Shown here: positions 36,471 to 48,037 of the stretch, one piece after another | Position numbering within the stretch: the stretch's first letter is position 1 | Layout of the letters: each line of letters begins with the position of its first letter | Source of the DNA: Anabaena sp. UHCC 0204 | Lineage (GTDB): Bacteria; Cyanobacteriota; Cyanobacteriia; Cyanobacteriales; Nostocaceae | Direction: 5' to 3' | Length of the DNA stretch: 64,000 bases | Assembly: GCF_009711975.1 (NCBI RefSeq) | Contig: NZ_VIKW01000008.1 | Location: 1 to 64,000, forward strand | Program-made: the position numbers and the translations under genes | The notes under the pieces: generated by a model | What the model was told of the DNA's origin: nothing | Database searches by the model: none | What the model saw: the letters and a program-made list of their open reading frames with translations, nothing else

Positions 36471-39449
36471 TTAATCTGCACCTTCAATTGGTGCAAAACC
36501 TTGACGTTGGATGTTTTCTGTGATATGGCGTGGTTCTAGGAATTGCAAAAGATAATCTGGACCTCCTGCTTTTGAACCGACACCAGAAAGTTTAAACCCA
36601 CCAAAAGGTTGACGTGAGACTATTGCCCCGGTTATATTCCGGTTAATATATAAATTGCCTACTTCAAATTCTGCTTGTGCTTGTTCAATATGGGAAGGTG
36701 TACGGGAATAAAGTCCACCAGTTAAAGCGTAATTTGTCCCATTGGCAACTTCCAAAGCTTCTTGAAAATCTTTAACGCGAATTACTGCTAAGACGGGTCC
36801 AAATATTTCCTGTTGGGCGATCGCTCCATTTGCAGGAACTTCCGAAAAAATCACCGGACCGATAAAATAACCTTGGGTGGGTGCGGGTAATTCCAAAGCA
36901 ACTTTCGCTTCTTCTTTTCCTTTTTGAATATACTCCAAAATGCGATCGCGCGAATTAGCATCAATCACTGGACCAACTTGGGTACTGGGTAATTCCGTTT
37001 CCCCAATATTCAAAGATTTTGTTGCTTCAACCAACCTTTCCACAAAAGCATCATAAATTGGTTCAAGCACAATTACCCGTGAACAAGCAGAACATTTTTG
37101 GCCACTATAACCAAAAGCAGATTGGACAACGCCGACTACAGCCTGGTCTAAATCAGCACTTTCATCAACAATGATGGCATTTTTGCCCCCCATTTCCGCA
37201 ATTACCTTTTTGAGATGCTTTTGACCAGGTTGCAAGATAGCTGCTTCTGCGTAAATTCTACAGCCTACTTCTTGAGAACCAGTAAAAGCAATTACATGGG
37301 TATCAGGATGATTGACCAGATAAGCACCGACTTGAGAACCCTTACCGGGAACGTATTGAAAAACACCTTTTGGTATTCCAGCTTCAATCAAAATTTCTGT
37401 AAATTTTGCCGTAATTACCGAAGAAGTTTCCGCAGGTTTGAGTAAAGTACAATTTCCAGAAACCAAAGCAGCAACAGTCATACCGCAAGCAATAGCCAAC
37501 GGAAAATTCCAGGGAGAAATCACAACAGCGATACCTTTCGGCTGGTAAATATAACGATTAGTCTCACCAACAACGTCATAAATTACACCTTTATCCAGCC
37601 GTTCCATTTCCTCAGCGTAATAAAGACAAAAATCAATCGCTTCCGAAACCTCCGCGTCAGCTTCCTTAACGGGTTTTCCCACCTCCAAAACTATCCAAGC
37701 AGAGAGTTCAGCGCGTCTTTCCTCCATTAACTCCCCAGCTTTCCGCAAAATATCAGCACGTTGTTTAACTGGAGTTTTCTTCCAAGCGGGAAAAGCAGCT
37801 TTAGCAAACTTCATTGCTTCCTCAGCTTGTTCAACACTCAGAAGTCCAATTTTTCCAACTACCTGACTAAAATTAGAAGGATTCAGAGAATCAACAAACG
37901 TTGTAGTATTCACATATTCCCCATTCAGCAACGGTAAATAAGTCTTTCCCAACTGCTGACGCACACCCTCAAAAGCTAAACGCGACTTATTCCTTCTCTC
38001 CTCCTCCGCAAAATCCGTATCCGCAACACCAACAAAACCTCCTTCTTCCTCTCTGTGCCTCTGCGTCTCTGCGTGAGCTACAATTGGAGGAGCTAACAAC
38101 TCCTCAACCGGACGATTTTCCAGATTTTGCCTTAAAAACGAACTATTCGCCGTATTTTCCAACAACCGCCGAATTAGATAAGCCATTCCGGGGAGAAGTT
38201 CACCATAGGGACAATAAACCCGCACACGATAACCCTTATCTACCAAAGCTTTAGCAATTTTATCACCCATGCCGTAAAGAACCTGCATTTCAAAACGACG
38301 ACGGGGGACATTGAGACTTTCCGCAATAGCGATCGCGCGAGATTGCGATCGCACATTATGACTTCCTATGGCAGAATAGACATACTGATGATTTTCTAGT
38401 AATAGTTGCGTAATCGTTTCAAAATTCGCATCTGTGGCGACTTTATCATTATAAACTGGTTGTGGCCAATGTTTTTGGGCAGCTTTGATAGTTTCCTGAT
38501 CCCAATATGCACCTTTAACTAAGCGAATACTCAGAGGATAACCGCGTTGTTTTAACCAAGCGATAATGTCTTTAGCATCTTGTTCACTATCGCGCAGATA
38601 TGCTTGAATAGTCATACCGATATCGGTACGCTGACGAAATTCTTCTTCTAGTAACAGCTTTTTGAGAATATTGAAAGTAATATCCTTGTAGGCGTATTGC
38701 TCCATATCAAAATGGACTGCTGCACCTAATTCCTTCGCTCGACGTAATAAAATCCGAATGCGATCGCTTACTCGTGCTTCACTACCTTCAGCATCCAAAG
38801 GATCAAATTGGGAATAAAACGCCGTTAATTTGACAGAAACCTGCACTTTTGGGATATTTTCGCCGTCAGCTTCATCAATAGCCGGAATTTTCCCCCAATT
38901 TTTGGATGCTTCCACCAATTGCTGCATTAATTCCAGGTATCTTTCTAAATAAGATTGGGCTTCTGTCTCCGTAATTACCGCTTCACCAAGTAAATCAATG
39001 GTGAAAGCCATCTTCTCCTTTCGCAGTCTCTCAACAGTTTTGATGACTTGCTTAATATTTTCCCCAGAAATATACTTATGTGCTAAAGTTTCTACAGCAG
39101 TGCCTACAGTTGTCGCTGCTACCTGTGCGGGCATAGAATCAGGGTTAGCAAAGTTTAAGATCGCTTTTAAAGCTGCGGGTAATTCTACGGACTCATCTCC
39201 CAAATACTCTTGCAAATGGGACGCAATTTCTGATTTACTATGTAAAGCGGGCAAAGTGTCAATAAACCTAAATAACTGTACCCGTAAACCCGGATTACTC
39301 ATAGCCCAATCGAGTAATTTATCATCCCAGCGCATTTGATCCCGTAAAGCAGCCAAAAATGAGCGATTTTCTCCAGTAGCAGCAAGAACCTGTTTAGCTA
39401 TTTCTTGAGTTTTCGCTTCGTAAACGCTGTTTTGTACTTGTAATACCAT
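36471..39449 (-). CDS. putA: Bifunctional proline dehydrogenase / P5C dehydrogenase
   Basis: Oxidises proline to glutamate. The 992 residues hold an N-terminal PRODH flavin domain (about 130-440; segments LLGEAVITETEAQSYL, HFDMEQYAYKDITF, RLVKGAYWDQE) and a C-terminal aldehyde dehydrogenase (about 515-985; catalytic Glu in VIAEMGGKN and Cys in GQKCSACSRV). It lacks the DNA-binding N-terminus of E. coli PutA. The linker near residues 455-490 contains HAETQRHREEE, encoded by a copy of the genome's CTCTGTGCCTCTGCGTCTC repeat, kept in frame. Confidence 0.96.
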   Translation of the reverse strand: MVLQVQNSVYEAKTQEIAKQVLAATGENRSFLAALRDQMRWDDKLLDWAMSNPGLRVQLFRFIDTLPALHSKSEIASHLQEYLGDESVELPAALKAILNFANPDSMPAQVAATTVGTAVETLAHKYISGENIKQVIKTVERLRKEKMAFTIDLLGEAVITETEAQSYLERYLELMQQLVEASKNWGKIPAIDEADGENIPKVQVSVKLTAFYSQFDPLDAEGSEARVSDRIRILLRRAKELGAAVHFDMEQYAYKDITFNILKKLLLEEEFRQRTDIGMTIQAYLRDSEQDAKDIIAWLKQRGYPLSIRLVKGAYWDQETIKAAQKHWPQPVYNDKVATDANFETITQLLLENHQYVYSAIGSHNVRSQSRAIAIAESLNVPRRRFEMQVLYGMGDKIAKALVDKGYRVRVYCPYGELLPGMAYLIRRLLENTANSSFLRQNLENRPVEELLAPPIVAHAETQRHREEEGGFVGVADTDFAEEERRNKSRLAFEGVRQQLGKTYLPLLNGEYVNTTTFVDSLNPSNFSQVVGKIGLLSVEQAEEAMKFAKAAFPAWKKTPVKQRADILRKAGELMEERRAELSAWIVLEVGKPVKEADAEVSEAIDFCLYYAEEMERLDKGVIYDVVGETNRYIYQPKGIAVVISPWNFPLAIACGMTVAALVSGNCTLLKPAETSSVITAKFTEILIEAGIPKGVFQYVPGKGSQVGAYLVNHPDTHVIAFTGSQEVGCRIYAEAAILQPGQKHLKKVIAEMGGKNAIIVDESADLDQAVVGVVQSAFGYSGQKCSACSRVIVLEPIYDAFVERLVEATKSLNIGETELPSTQVGPVIDANSRDRILEYIQKGKEEAKVALELPAPTQGYFIGPVIFSEVPANGAIAQQEIFGPVLAVIRVKDFQEALEVANGTNYALTGGLYSRTPSHIEQAQAEFEVGNLYINRNITGAIVSRQPFGGFKLSGVGSKAGGPDYLLQFLEPRHITENIQRQGFAPIEGAD

Positions 39450-39477
39450 AAATTTGTTAGTTGTTGTAGGGGCGCAG

Positions 39478-39550
39478 GGTCTGCGCCCAATTGTTTTAAC
39501 AGGACCTACACCCAGTTGTTTTAACCGGGTCTGCGCCCAATTGTTAGTAG
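39478..39550. repeat. Three tandem ~25-bp units upstream of putA
   Basis: GGGTCTGCGCCCAATTGTTTTAAC, a diverged GGACCTACACCCAGTTGTTTTAAC and GGGTCTGCGCCCAATTGTTAGTAG follow each other with a period of about 25 bp. They lie between putA and the divergent oxidoreductase gene, in the promoter zone. No gene here. Confidence 0.7.
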
Positions 39551-39661
39551 TCAGTTTCCAAACGACATTTTTTTGGCGTAATGTTGAATGATAGTGTAAA
39601 AATGGATTACGGTGTTATTTCTAACTTAGTTAACGCCATTTTGTAAACTTTCCTAGTAGTC

Positions 39662-40714
39662 TTGAATGTGGTTGTCTTGAATGTCTGGAAAAACTTAACT
39701 TTAGTATATTTGGGGATAGTGATAGTCTGCTTAGGAGGTTGTATAAAAAAGCCGACCAATTTACAATTGGAAGTATGGCGGAAAGAAGCAAGCGATAGCG
39801 AAGCGCTGCTGCAAGCAGTTCGCAATGCGGAAATTCTAGCAGATAAAGCCAAAAACAACTCACAGCGTCAGTGGAATTTAGTTATTCAGGGTGAAACAAA
39901 AGATGGTAAATCTAAAACCTTAAATTGGACAGAGTTGCTTAAATTAGCTACAACCAACGTCAATACCATTGATGCCAATAATATTATTACCCCAAATCAA
40001 GTATTTAAATTTCAAGGAATACCTGTATCCACACTCCTCAAAAACTTCGGAGTTCCCCCAGAAGTAACAGAAATAACTTTTGTGTGCTATGACGCTTATC
40101 AAGTCACAGTAAAGATCCAAGATTTGCTTACTTACCCAATTATTTTAGCACTAGCCAAAGATGATAAACCAATTCAGCGCGATCAAGGCGGTCCTCTTTA
40201 TTTAATCTTTCCCTATACTGAATATCCGCAAATTAGACAAAAATATAATGAAGGATCTTGGGCTTTTTATGTAACTCATGTTATCTTTGGTACAGAAAAA
40301 GCATTAGTGCGTGTAGGTGAACGTGAACTGAATTTAGCTGCACTTGATAAATTACCACAAGTAACCCTAAATCAAAATGTAGGTTATCGCGTCTGGTGGC
40401 CTAGTAGCAAAGTAAAACTACATGGTGTCAGAGTCCGTGATGTCCTTTCTCTAGCTGGTATAAAACCTCAAAGTTCTGTCATCGTCACCGGAAAACCAGC
40501 AATTTACCGTAGAAATTCCGAACCTACAGAATTAGCATCAACAGACATAAATAACTGTAATGTCATTTTAGCAACTAGATGGGGTGAAAATAAACAGCCA
40601 ATTTTAGCAAAAATGGGTGGTCCTGTGACACTGGCCTTTGGTAATGATTGTCCAAGCAAAACTAAAAATAAACGTTGGGTAACTTTTGTAGAAGAGTTAA
40701 CTCCACAGATATGA
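39662..40714 (+). CDS. Lipoprotein of the molybdopterin-dependent (sulfite-oxidase-like) oxidoreductase family
   Basis: A 350-residue exported lipoprotein: N-terminal hydrophobic segment then the lipobox CLGGC (Cys about 27). The mature part resembles two linked Oxidored_molyb-type halves: FKFQGIPVSTLLKNFGVPPE, FVCYDAYQVTV, DQGGPLYLIFPYTEYPQIRQKYN and a second KLHGVRVRDVLSLAGIKP. Cofactor binding is not proven. Only TTG/GTG starts are available (39662, 39668). Codons 41-55 (ASDSEALLQAVRNAE) derive from a palindromic repeat inserted in frame. It overlaps the cyclase gene by 4 nt. Confidence 0.75.
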   Translation: MNVVVLNVWKNLTLVYLGIVIVCLGGCIKKPTNLQLEVWRKEASDSEALLQAVRNAEILADKAKNNSQRQWNLVIQGETKDGKSKTLNWTELLKLATTNVNTIDANNIITPNQVFKFQGIPVSTLLKNFGVPPEVTEITFVCYDAYQVTVKIQDLLTYPIILALAKDDKPIQRDQGGPLYLIFPYTEYPQIRQKYNEGSWAFYVTHVIFGTEKALVRVGERELNLAALDKLPQVTLNQNVGYRVWWPSSKVKLHGVRVRDVLSLAGIKPQSSVIVTGKPAIYRRNSEPTELASTDINNCNVILATRWGENKQPILAKMGGPVTLAFGNDCPSKTKNKRWVTFVEELTPQI

Positions 40715-42192
40715 AAATGTTTACTTTTCGTTCTATCCGTACCCAAATCATGGTTTCTACCACCTTGCTGATTCTTGGTTTGATTGGTGCGATAGTTACG
40801 GTATGGGTAAAAAGTGAAGATACCCTTTATCGTCAGGAAAAGTTGAATGATGCGAAAAGTATTTCTAACATTCTCAGTTATACATATTCTAATGAATTAT
40901 CAGAAGAAAATTGGAGTCAAATCCGCTTAAACATAGATTTGATCTTACGAGAAAATGAAGACTTTGTTTATGTCTTTGTCTCTGATAACCGTCAAGACAA
41001 TCAAATTGCTGCTGCTTCCCCTAACGAACATCAAAACCAGTACATTCCCGATATTGTTCCTTTAAATATTACTAAGAATGCCTTAAAATCTTCCGAAAAA
41101 GCTCGCATATCTGAAACATTTATCCTCAAAGATATTTATTTTGCAGATAAATTACGGATTAAACGCGGTGAACCCATCATTGAAGTAGCTTCAGATATTC
41201 GCACACTAGCTGGTAAAAAACTAGGCGTTTTAAGAATTGGGATGTCTCTACAAAAAGTAGATCGTGCTGTTGCTAATGCAGTGAATCAAGCTTTAACAGT
41301 CGGTTCTGTAGGACTTGCTGTAGGTTGGTTGTGTGCCTACATCCTAGCACGACAGTTAAGTGATCCTGTACAGCGTTTACAGTCCAGTGTAGCCCAAATT
41401 GCTGGAGGTGATTTACAACATCGTGCAGATATTGATAATCGTACAGATGAAATTGGCGCATTAGCAACTTCCTTTAATGAAATGTCGGCAACATTGCAGA
41501 TATCCTTCAGCAAATTACAAAAAACTTTAGATTCATTTGAAAGATTTGTACCAGATAAATTCGTTTCTGTCATCGCCCCCCAAGGAATAGAAAACATAGA
41601 AGTTGGTATGGCCTCAACACAGAAAATGACAATTTTATTCTGTGATATTCGGGGTTATACTTCTATGTCTGAAGCCATGGCACCAATGGAAATTTTTACA
41701 TTTTTGAATGACTATTTAGCTTGTATGGGAAAAGCCATAGATGATGCAGGTGGTTTTATAGATAAATATATTGGTGATGCCATTATGGCTTTATTTGATG
41801 ATGATAGTACAGACTGTGCTGTAAAAGCAGCTATTTTAATGCTAGAGGCTTTAGATAAATTTAATTATGAACGATGCCTACAACACGAACAAAGCCCCAC
41901 AGAAACAAGATTACCTCATATTTCCGTTGGTATTGGTATTCATCGTGGTACAGTGGTCATGGGTACAGTTGGTTTCACATCCCGCATTGACTCCACTGTG
42001 ATCGGAGATGCAGTTAATATTGCCTCTCGAATTGAGGGATTAACAAAACAATATAACTGCAACATTTTGATCACAGAAGCAGTAGTTAATAGCTTATATA
42101 ATCCAGAATTATTGTCTTTAAGACTTGTAGATGAATCTGTCAAAGTCAAAGGTAAAGATCAAGCTATTTCTATCTATGAAGTTCTCATTTAA
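40711..42192 (+). CDS. Membrane class III adenylate cyclase with HAMP domain
   Basis: A 493-residue receptor cyclase. TM1 (about 11-33), an extracytoplasmic sensor (about 35-190), TM2 (about 195-214), HAMP (about 215-265) and the cyclase domain (about 300-490). Metal-binding Asp residues are in ILFCDIRGYTS (D312) and YIGDAIMALF (D356). DKYIGD (K352) and DSTVIGDAVNIASRIE indicate ATP rather than GTP use. It makes cAMP. ATG at 40711 overlaps the stop of the lipoprotein gene (ATGA), so periplasmic partner and cyclase are co-translated. Confidence 0.92.
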   Translation: MKMFTFRSIRTQIMVSTTLLILGLIGAIVTVWVKSEDTLYRQEKLNDAKSISNILSYTYSNELSEENWSQIRLNIDLILRENEDFVYVFVSDNRQDNQIAAASPNEHQNQYIPDIVPLNITKNALKSSEKARISETFILKDIYFADKLRIKRGEPIIEVASDIRTLAGKKLGVLRIGMSLQKVDRAVANAVNQALTVGSVGLAVGWLCAYILARQLSDPVQRLQSSVAQIAGGDLQHRADIDNRTDEIGALATSFNEMSATLQISFSKLQKTLDSFERFVPDKFVSVIAPQGIENIEVGMASTQKMTILFCDIRGYTSMSEAMAPMEIFTFLNDYLACMGKAIDDAGGFIDKYIGDAIMALFDDDSTDCAVKAAILMLEALDKFNYERCLQHEQSPTETRLPHISVGIGIHRGTVVMGTVGFTSRIDSTVIGDAVNIASRIEGLTKQYNCNILITEAVVNSLYNPELLSLRLVDESVKVKGKDQAISIYEVLI

Positions 42193-42253
42193 GTAACTAG
42201 ACAAAAATAAATTAACTTAGATTAAGTAATGTAAAAAATATTGAGATGATTTG

Positions 42254-42299
42254 GTAGTAAGGGCTTCAGCCCTTAAATGAGGACTAAAGTCCTCACTAC
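42254..42299. repeat. Compound palindromic repeat
   Basis: GTAGT and ACTAC arms enclose two hairpins, AAGGGCTTCAGCCCTT and AGGACTAAAGTCCT. The motif 'GGGCTTTAGCCC...GGACTAAAGTCC' is a widespread cyanobacterial intergenic repeat. It follows the cyclase gene by 60 bp and could end its transcript. Confidence 0.75.
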
Positions 42300-42343
42300 A
42301 AACTTATCAATGGTCAATTATCTAAATTAAGCAAGCCATACCT

Positions 42344-42973
42344 ATGATTCAAGAAAAACTATTTCTTCATTGGCAACAAACAATCAAACCCTTTAACATA
42401 GAAAAGATCGCAGCCAATCAAGCTTTTACTGACTTAGTTAACACTTATTCTCAGCCTTATCGCTACTACCACAACCTCAAACATCTTGATCATATTCTCA
42501 GTACAATTAATATTTTACAAATATATGCTCAAGATTTACCTTCTGTCAAACTTGCAGCTTGGTTTCATGATATAATTTATAATACTCATGCTCAAGATAA
42601 TGAAGAAAAAAGTGCTGACTATGCTGCCAATATCCTAGAAAGTTTAGGAATTCCTACTAGCAATATTAACACAGTTCATCAGTTAATTTTAAATACTAAA
42701 AATCATCAAAGTAATGATTTAAATAGCCAGGTTTTACTTGATGCAGACTTAGCAATCTTAGCGGCAAAACCAGTTGAATATCAAGAATATGCCGAAGCCA
42801 TTCGTCAAGAATATGCGTGGATATCAGAATTAGAATATATCACAGGCAGGAGACAAATTTTAAAAGGATTTTTGCAGCGGGAAAGAATCTATTTTACACC
42901 TTTGATGTTTGAGAGTAGCGAAAAATTTGCCCGTGATAATTTAGAAAGAGAAATAAATTATTTATCTCTTTAA
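42344..42973 (+). CDS. HD-domain metal-dependent phosphohydrolase
   Basis: A 209-residue predicted HD hydrolase: YYHNLKHLDHIL supplies the first His residues, LAAWFHDIIYNTHAQDNEEKSA carries the His-Asp doublet, and VLLDADLAILAA supplies the last Asp. The family is often mislabelled 'N-methyl-D-aspartate receptor NMDAR2C-like'. Nucleotides are likely substrates but none is established. It is preceded by a compound palindrome and is not coupled to its neighbours. Confidence 0.85.
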   Translation: MIQEKLFLHWQQTIKPFNIEKIAANQAFTDLVNTYSQPYRYYHNLKHLDHILSTINILQIYAQDLPSVKLAAWFHDIIYNTHAQDNEEKSADYAANILESLGIPTSNINTVHQLILNTKNHQSNDLNSQVLLDADLAILAAKPVEYQEYAEAIRQEYAWISELEYITGRRQILKGFLQRERIYFTPLMFESSEKFARDNLEREINYLSL

Positions 42974-42999
42974 AAAGAATAACCAAACATTACTTAAAT

Positions 43000-43077
43000 T
43001 AGGTAGGTTGGGTTGACGCGAGAAAACCCAACATTTACGGAATTTTGTTGGGTTGCGCTGTCGCTTAACTCAACCTA
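43000..43077. repeat. Dispersed inverted repeat between HD gene and chrA
   Basis: TAGGTTGGGTTGACG...AAAACCCAAC and GTTGGGTTGCGCTGTCGCTTAACTCAACCTA make an interrupted inverted repeat of 78 bp. The pattern is common intergenically in Nostocales. It ends 6 bp before the chrA stop. Confidence 0.65.
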
Positions 43078-43083
43078 TAAAAA

Positions 43084-44277
43084 CTACAAAAAGTTGTAAC
43101 CAAAAATTGCTGCACCCCAACCAATCATAGCACCACCTAAAATTAAATAAACTGCATTAATCCGGTAACGAAGCACTAAAATTCCCGAAATTATAGCAAT
43201 TCCTAAACCCAAAAAATCTATACAAGGGGTTTTTGTTAAACTTAAAGTAGCGATCGCTAATTGAATAGTAGTTAACACCATTAATCCTACAGCACTAACA
43301 TTTACGGCATCTAAAAAAGGTCTTGTTAACGATGAATTACGGATACGATTTATCAGAGGATTTAAAGCAGCCACAAATAAAAATGAAGGCATGAAAATTC
43401 CCAAAGTTGCGACAATTGCCCCAGGAAATCCAGCAATTACATAACCAATAAATGTAGCAGTAGAAAGGATAGGTCCAGGAGTAAATTGGCCAATAGCAAT
43501 TGCATCTAATAACTGTTGTTGTGTTAACCAACCATATTGTTCTACTAATCCTCCTTGCAAAAATGCTATCAACAAATAACCACCACCAAACAGTACACTA
43601 CCAACTTTCAGGAAAAATAAACCCAATTGCCATAAAGGTACAGATACATTATTGCTGATAGTTGTAGTTACAGTTGCGGTAGTTTGCCAAAGTGTACCTG
43701 TAGTGAAAATAGCCATCATTAAATTAGTTTGATTACTGCTACGTAACCAAATCATGCCTAATATTCCTCCTAGCAATAAAGCGATAACTTCATTAACTTT
43801 AGCAAACCCAGTTATTAATCCAACTACGATAGCAATTATCAGTAATTCTCGCGTTTTTACTGATTTTTTTGCCAAACCCCAAATAGCATTCATGATAATT
43901 GCCAAAACAACGGGTTTTATGCCATAAAGTAGAGGTGCAACTTGTGGTAAAGTCCCATAATTAACATATATCCAAGCAAATACACCTGTAATTAAAACCG
44001 CGGGTAAAATAAAACAAACACCAGCTACAATTAATCCTAACCAACCTGCATAAATGTATCCAATATGAATTACCATTTCTGTGGAGTTGGGTCCAGGAAT
44101 TAAATTAGTTGCCCCTACCAAATCTAGAAAATGTTCTTGTGTCAACCATTGACGACGTTTTACTACTTCATCTTCAATCAAGGCAATATGGGCAACTGGT
44201 CCACCAAAACCAATAATCCCCAATTTGAGAAAAAGTTGGGCAATTTCGGTTAAACGATTTAAAGGTAAATTACTCAT
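43084..44277 (-). CDS. chrA: Chromate transporter ChrA family
   Basis: A 397-residue membrane protein with two homologous halves, each opening with the ChrA motif: FLKLGIIGFGGPVAHIALIE near the N-terminus and FFLKVGSVLFGGGYLLIAFL near residue 215. About 10-12 membrane segments. Members export chromate or, in some bacteria, act in sulfate or other anion balance. It shares an 8-nt overlap with the upstream glpQ gene, so the two are co-transcribed. Confidence 0.92.
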   Translation of the reverse strand: MSNLPLNRLTEIAQLFLKLGIIGFGGPVAHIALIEDEVVKRRQWLTQEHFLDLVGATNLIPGPNSTEMVIHIGYIYAGWLGLIVAGVCFILPAVLITGVFAWIYVNYGTLPQVAPLLYGIKPVVLAIIMNAIWGLAKKSVKTRELLIIAIVVGLITGFAKVNEVIALLLGGILGMIWLRSSNQTNLMMAIFTTGTLWQTTATVTTTISNNVSVPLWQLGLFFLKVGSVLFGGGYLLIAFLQGGLVEQYGWLTQQQLLDAIAIGQFTPGPILSTATFIGYVIAGFPGAIVATLGIFMPSFLFVAALNPLINRIRNSSLTRPFLDAVNVSAVGLMVLTTIQLAIATLSLTKTPCIDFLGLGIAIISGILVLRYRINAVYLILGGAMIGWGAAIFGYNFL

Positions 44278-45268
44278 TTGCTTGATATAAAAATCTAGAA
44301 TTGCGGATATTTACAGCCATATCTGGATAATCACTAAATAAGCCATCTATCCCTAAACTGAAAAACATTTCATATTCTCTGTCTGGATTTCCTTTTAAGT
44401 CTAGAGGCAAAAAGACATCTTCATTTCTAAAAGTCCAGAGATGAACTTGTAAATTAGCTACATGAGCATCTATAATTAAAGAGGTTGACGAAAGTAATTT
44501 ACCATTAATATCTTGAGGAATCAACAAGTTTTTATTTACACCAATCGCTTGGGCATATTCAGCGATTTCTCTTAAACCTTGTTGATTTAATAAATCCGTA
44601 TATGTCCGAGGATCATTATCAATTACGAAATCATATGGTTTACCACTATCATTAATTAATTGCACAAGAGGTAAATTTGTTTTTTTTGATAATTCTTGCA
44701 AATTGCCAACTTCAAATGACTGAATAAATACAGGTAAATTAATGTTTTGTAAATTGAATAATAAAGTTTCTTCTAAGGGTAAGCCAATAGATTTAAAATA
44801 ACTAGGATGTTTAGTTTCTGGATAAATGCCAATATTCCGGCCAATTGCTTGACTTTTTTGCTGTGCTAAATCAATTACTTCTTGAAAAGTGGGAATAGCA
44901 AACATTCCGTTATAAGCGGTATTTTGGGGACGGATTTGGGGAATACGTTCTTTCGCGGTTAAAGTTTTGATTTCTGCTATAGTAAAATCTTCTGTAAACC
45001 AACCAATTTTAATTTCACCATCAATAATTTTAGTAGTTTTTAAATGAGCAAATTCGGGATGATTAGCAATATCCGTAGTTTCTGATATTTCATTTTCATG
45101 CCGCGCAATTAAAACCCCATCTTTAGTAATAACTAAATCTGGTTCAATATAATCAGCCCCCAAATCAATTGCTAATTCATAACTGGCTAAAGTGTGTTCG
45201 GGACGGTAGCCGCTTGCACCCCGATGAGCGATAATAATAGGGGGTTTAATTGTGAAATTTTTAGTCAT
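44270..45268 (-). CDS. glpQ: Glycerophosphodiester phosphodiesterase
   Basis: A 332-residue GDPD enzyme that releases glycerol-3-phosphate and an alcohol from deacylated phospholipids. Motifs: IIAHRGASGYRPEHTLASYELA with catalytic His, GADYIEPDLVITKDGVLIARHE with the metal-binding Glu/Asp and second His, and GIYPETKHPSYF. No signal peptide is seen, which suggests a cytoplasmic form. It is first gene of the glpQ-chrA unit; ATG follows GAAGGAAGC. Confidence 0.92.
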   Translation of the reverse strand: MTKNFTIKPPIIIAHRGASGYRPEHTLASYELAIDLGADYIEPDLVITKDGVLIARHENEISETTDIANHPEFAHLKTTKIIDGEIKIGWFTEDFTIAEIKTLTAKERIPQIRPQNTAYNGMFAIPTFQEVIDLAQQKSQAIGRNIGIYPETKHPSYFKSIGLPLEETLLFNLQNINLPVFIQSFEVGNLQELSKKTNLPLVQLINDSGKPYDFVIDNDPRTYTDLLNQQGLREIAEYAQAIGVNKNLLIPQDINGKLLSSTSLIIDAHVANLQVHLWTFRNEDVFLPLDLKGNPDREYEMFFSLGIDGLFSDYPDMAVNIRNSRFLYQANE

Positions 45269-45293
45269 GTATGCTTCCTTCTCTTCTTTATAA

Positions 45294-47378
<2,085 letters not shown>

Positions 47379-47488
47379 TGAGAGTTTTTGGAAAACAAAC
47401 TATGAATTCCATCCTTGTAATTATTCCTAATTTTTCAATTCTACTGTAGTATGTCAAAGAACAGGCAAAAAGGAGTCATTTAAAATCA

Positions 47489-47597
47489 CTAGATACAAAG
47501 GCGGGAGTCAACAGACCATTAAAAATTCTTAAAAAGCTTACATCATCTGCTTGTTAATTTTTAATTTTTAATTTTTAATTCCGCCCTTTGGTACTAG
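47489..47597. repeat. CTAGTAC-bounded repeat, copy B
   Basis: About 109 bp, from CTAGATACAAAGGCGGG to CCGCCCTTTGGTACTAG; the ends form a good inverted repeat. The core shares CCATTAAAAATTCTTAAAAAGCTT and the T-rich AATTCCGCC with copies A and C. It lies upstream of the RNA-binding protein gene. Confidence 0.78.
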
Positions 47598-47660
47598 TCA
47601 CGGGTATTATATGGTTTAGACATCTGTACACGTCCACTTTTTAATTTCTGGAGCAATTCT

Positions 47661-47957
47661 ATGTCAATTTATGTTGGTAATCTATCCTATGAGGTTAGAG
47701 AACAAGACCTTGAGCAGGCTTTTGCAGAATATGGAACTGTTAAAAAAGTTCAACTACCTACAGACCGGGAAACTGGACGAGTTAGAGGTTTTGGCTTTGT
47801 AGAAATGTCATCAGACGCAGAAGAAGAAGCGGCAATTACCGCACTTGACGGCGCTGAATGGATGGGTCGCAACTTAAAAGTTAACAAAGCCAAACCCAAA
47901 GAAGAAGGTGGTGGACGACGTGGTGGAGACGGCGGTGGCTATTCTCGCCGTTACTAA
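47661..47957 (+). CDS. rbp: Glycine-rich RRM RNA-binding protein
   Basis: A 98-residue RNA-binding protein with one RRM domain: RNP2 is IYVGNLSYEV and RNP1 is RGFGFVEM. A Gly/Arg-rich tail (GGGRRGGDGGGYSRRY) follows. This is the cyanobacterial Rbp type, often induced by cold and implicated in mRNA localisation. GGAGCAATTCT before the ATG is the ribosome-binding site. The long 5' region may hold cold-regulated elements, but none is identifiable. Confidence 0.95.
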   Translation: MSIYVGNLSYEVREQDLEQAFAEYGTVKKVQLPTDRETGRVRGFGFVEMSSDAEEEAAITALDGAEWMGRNLKVNKAKPKEEGGGRRGGDGGGYSRRY

Positions 47958-48037
47958 GTTTTATACTCAACAGGACTTACGCGAGTGTCACACTAAAAAT
48001 CTGTTGTAGGGTGTGGTTCGGCAAGCTCACCAACCAC

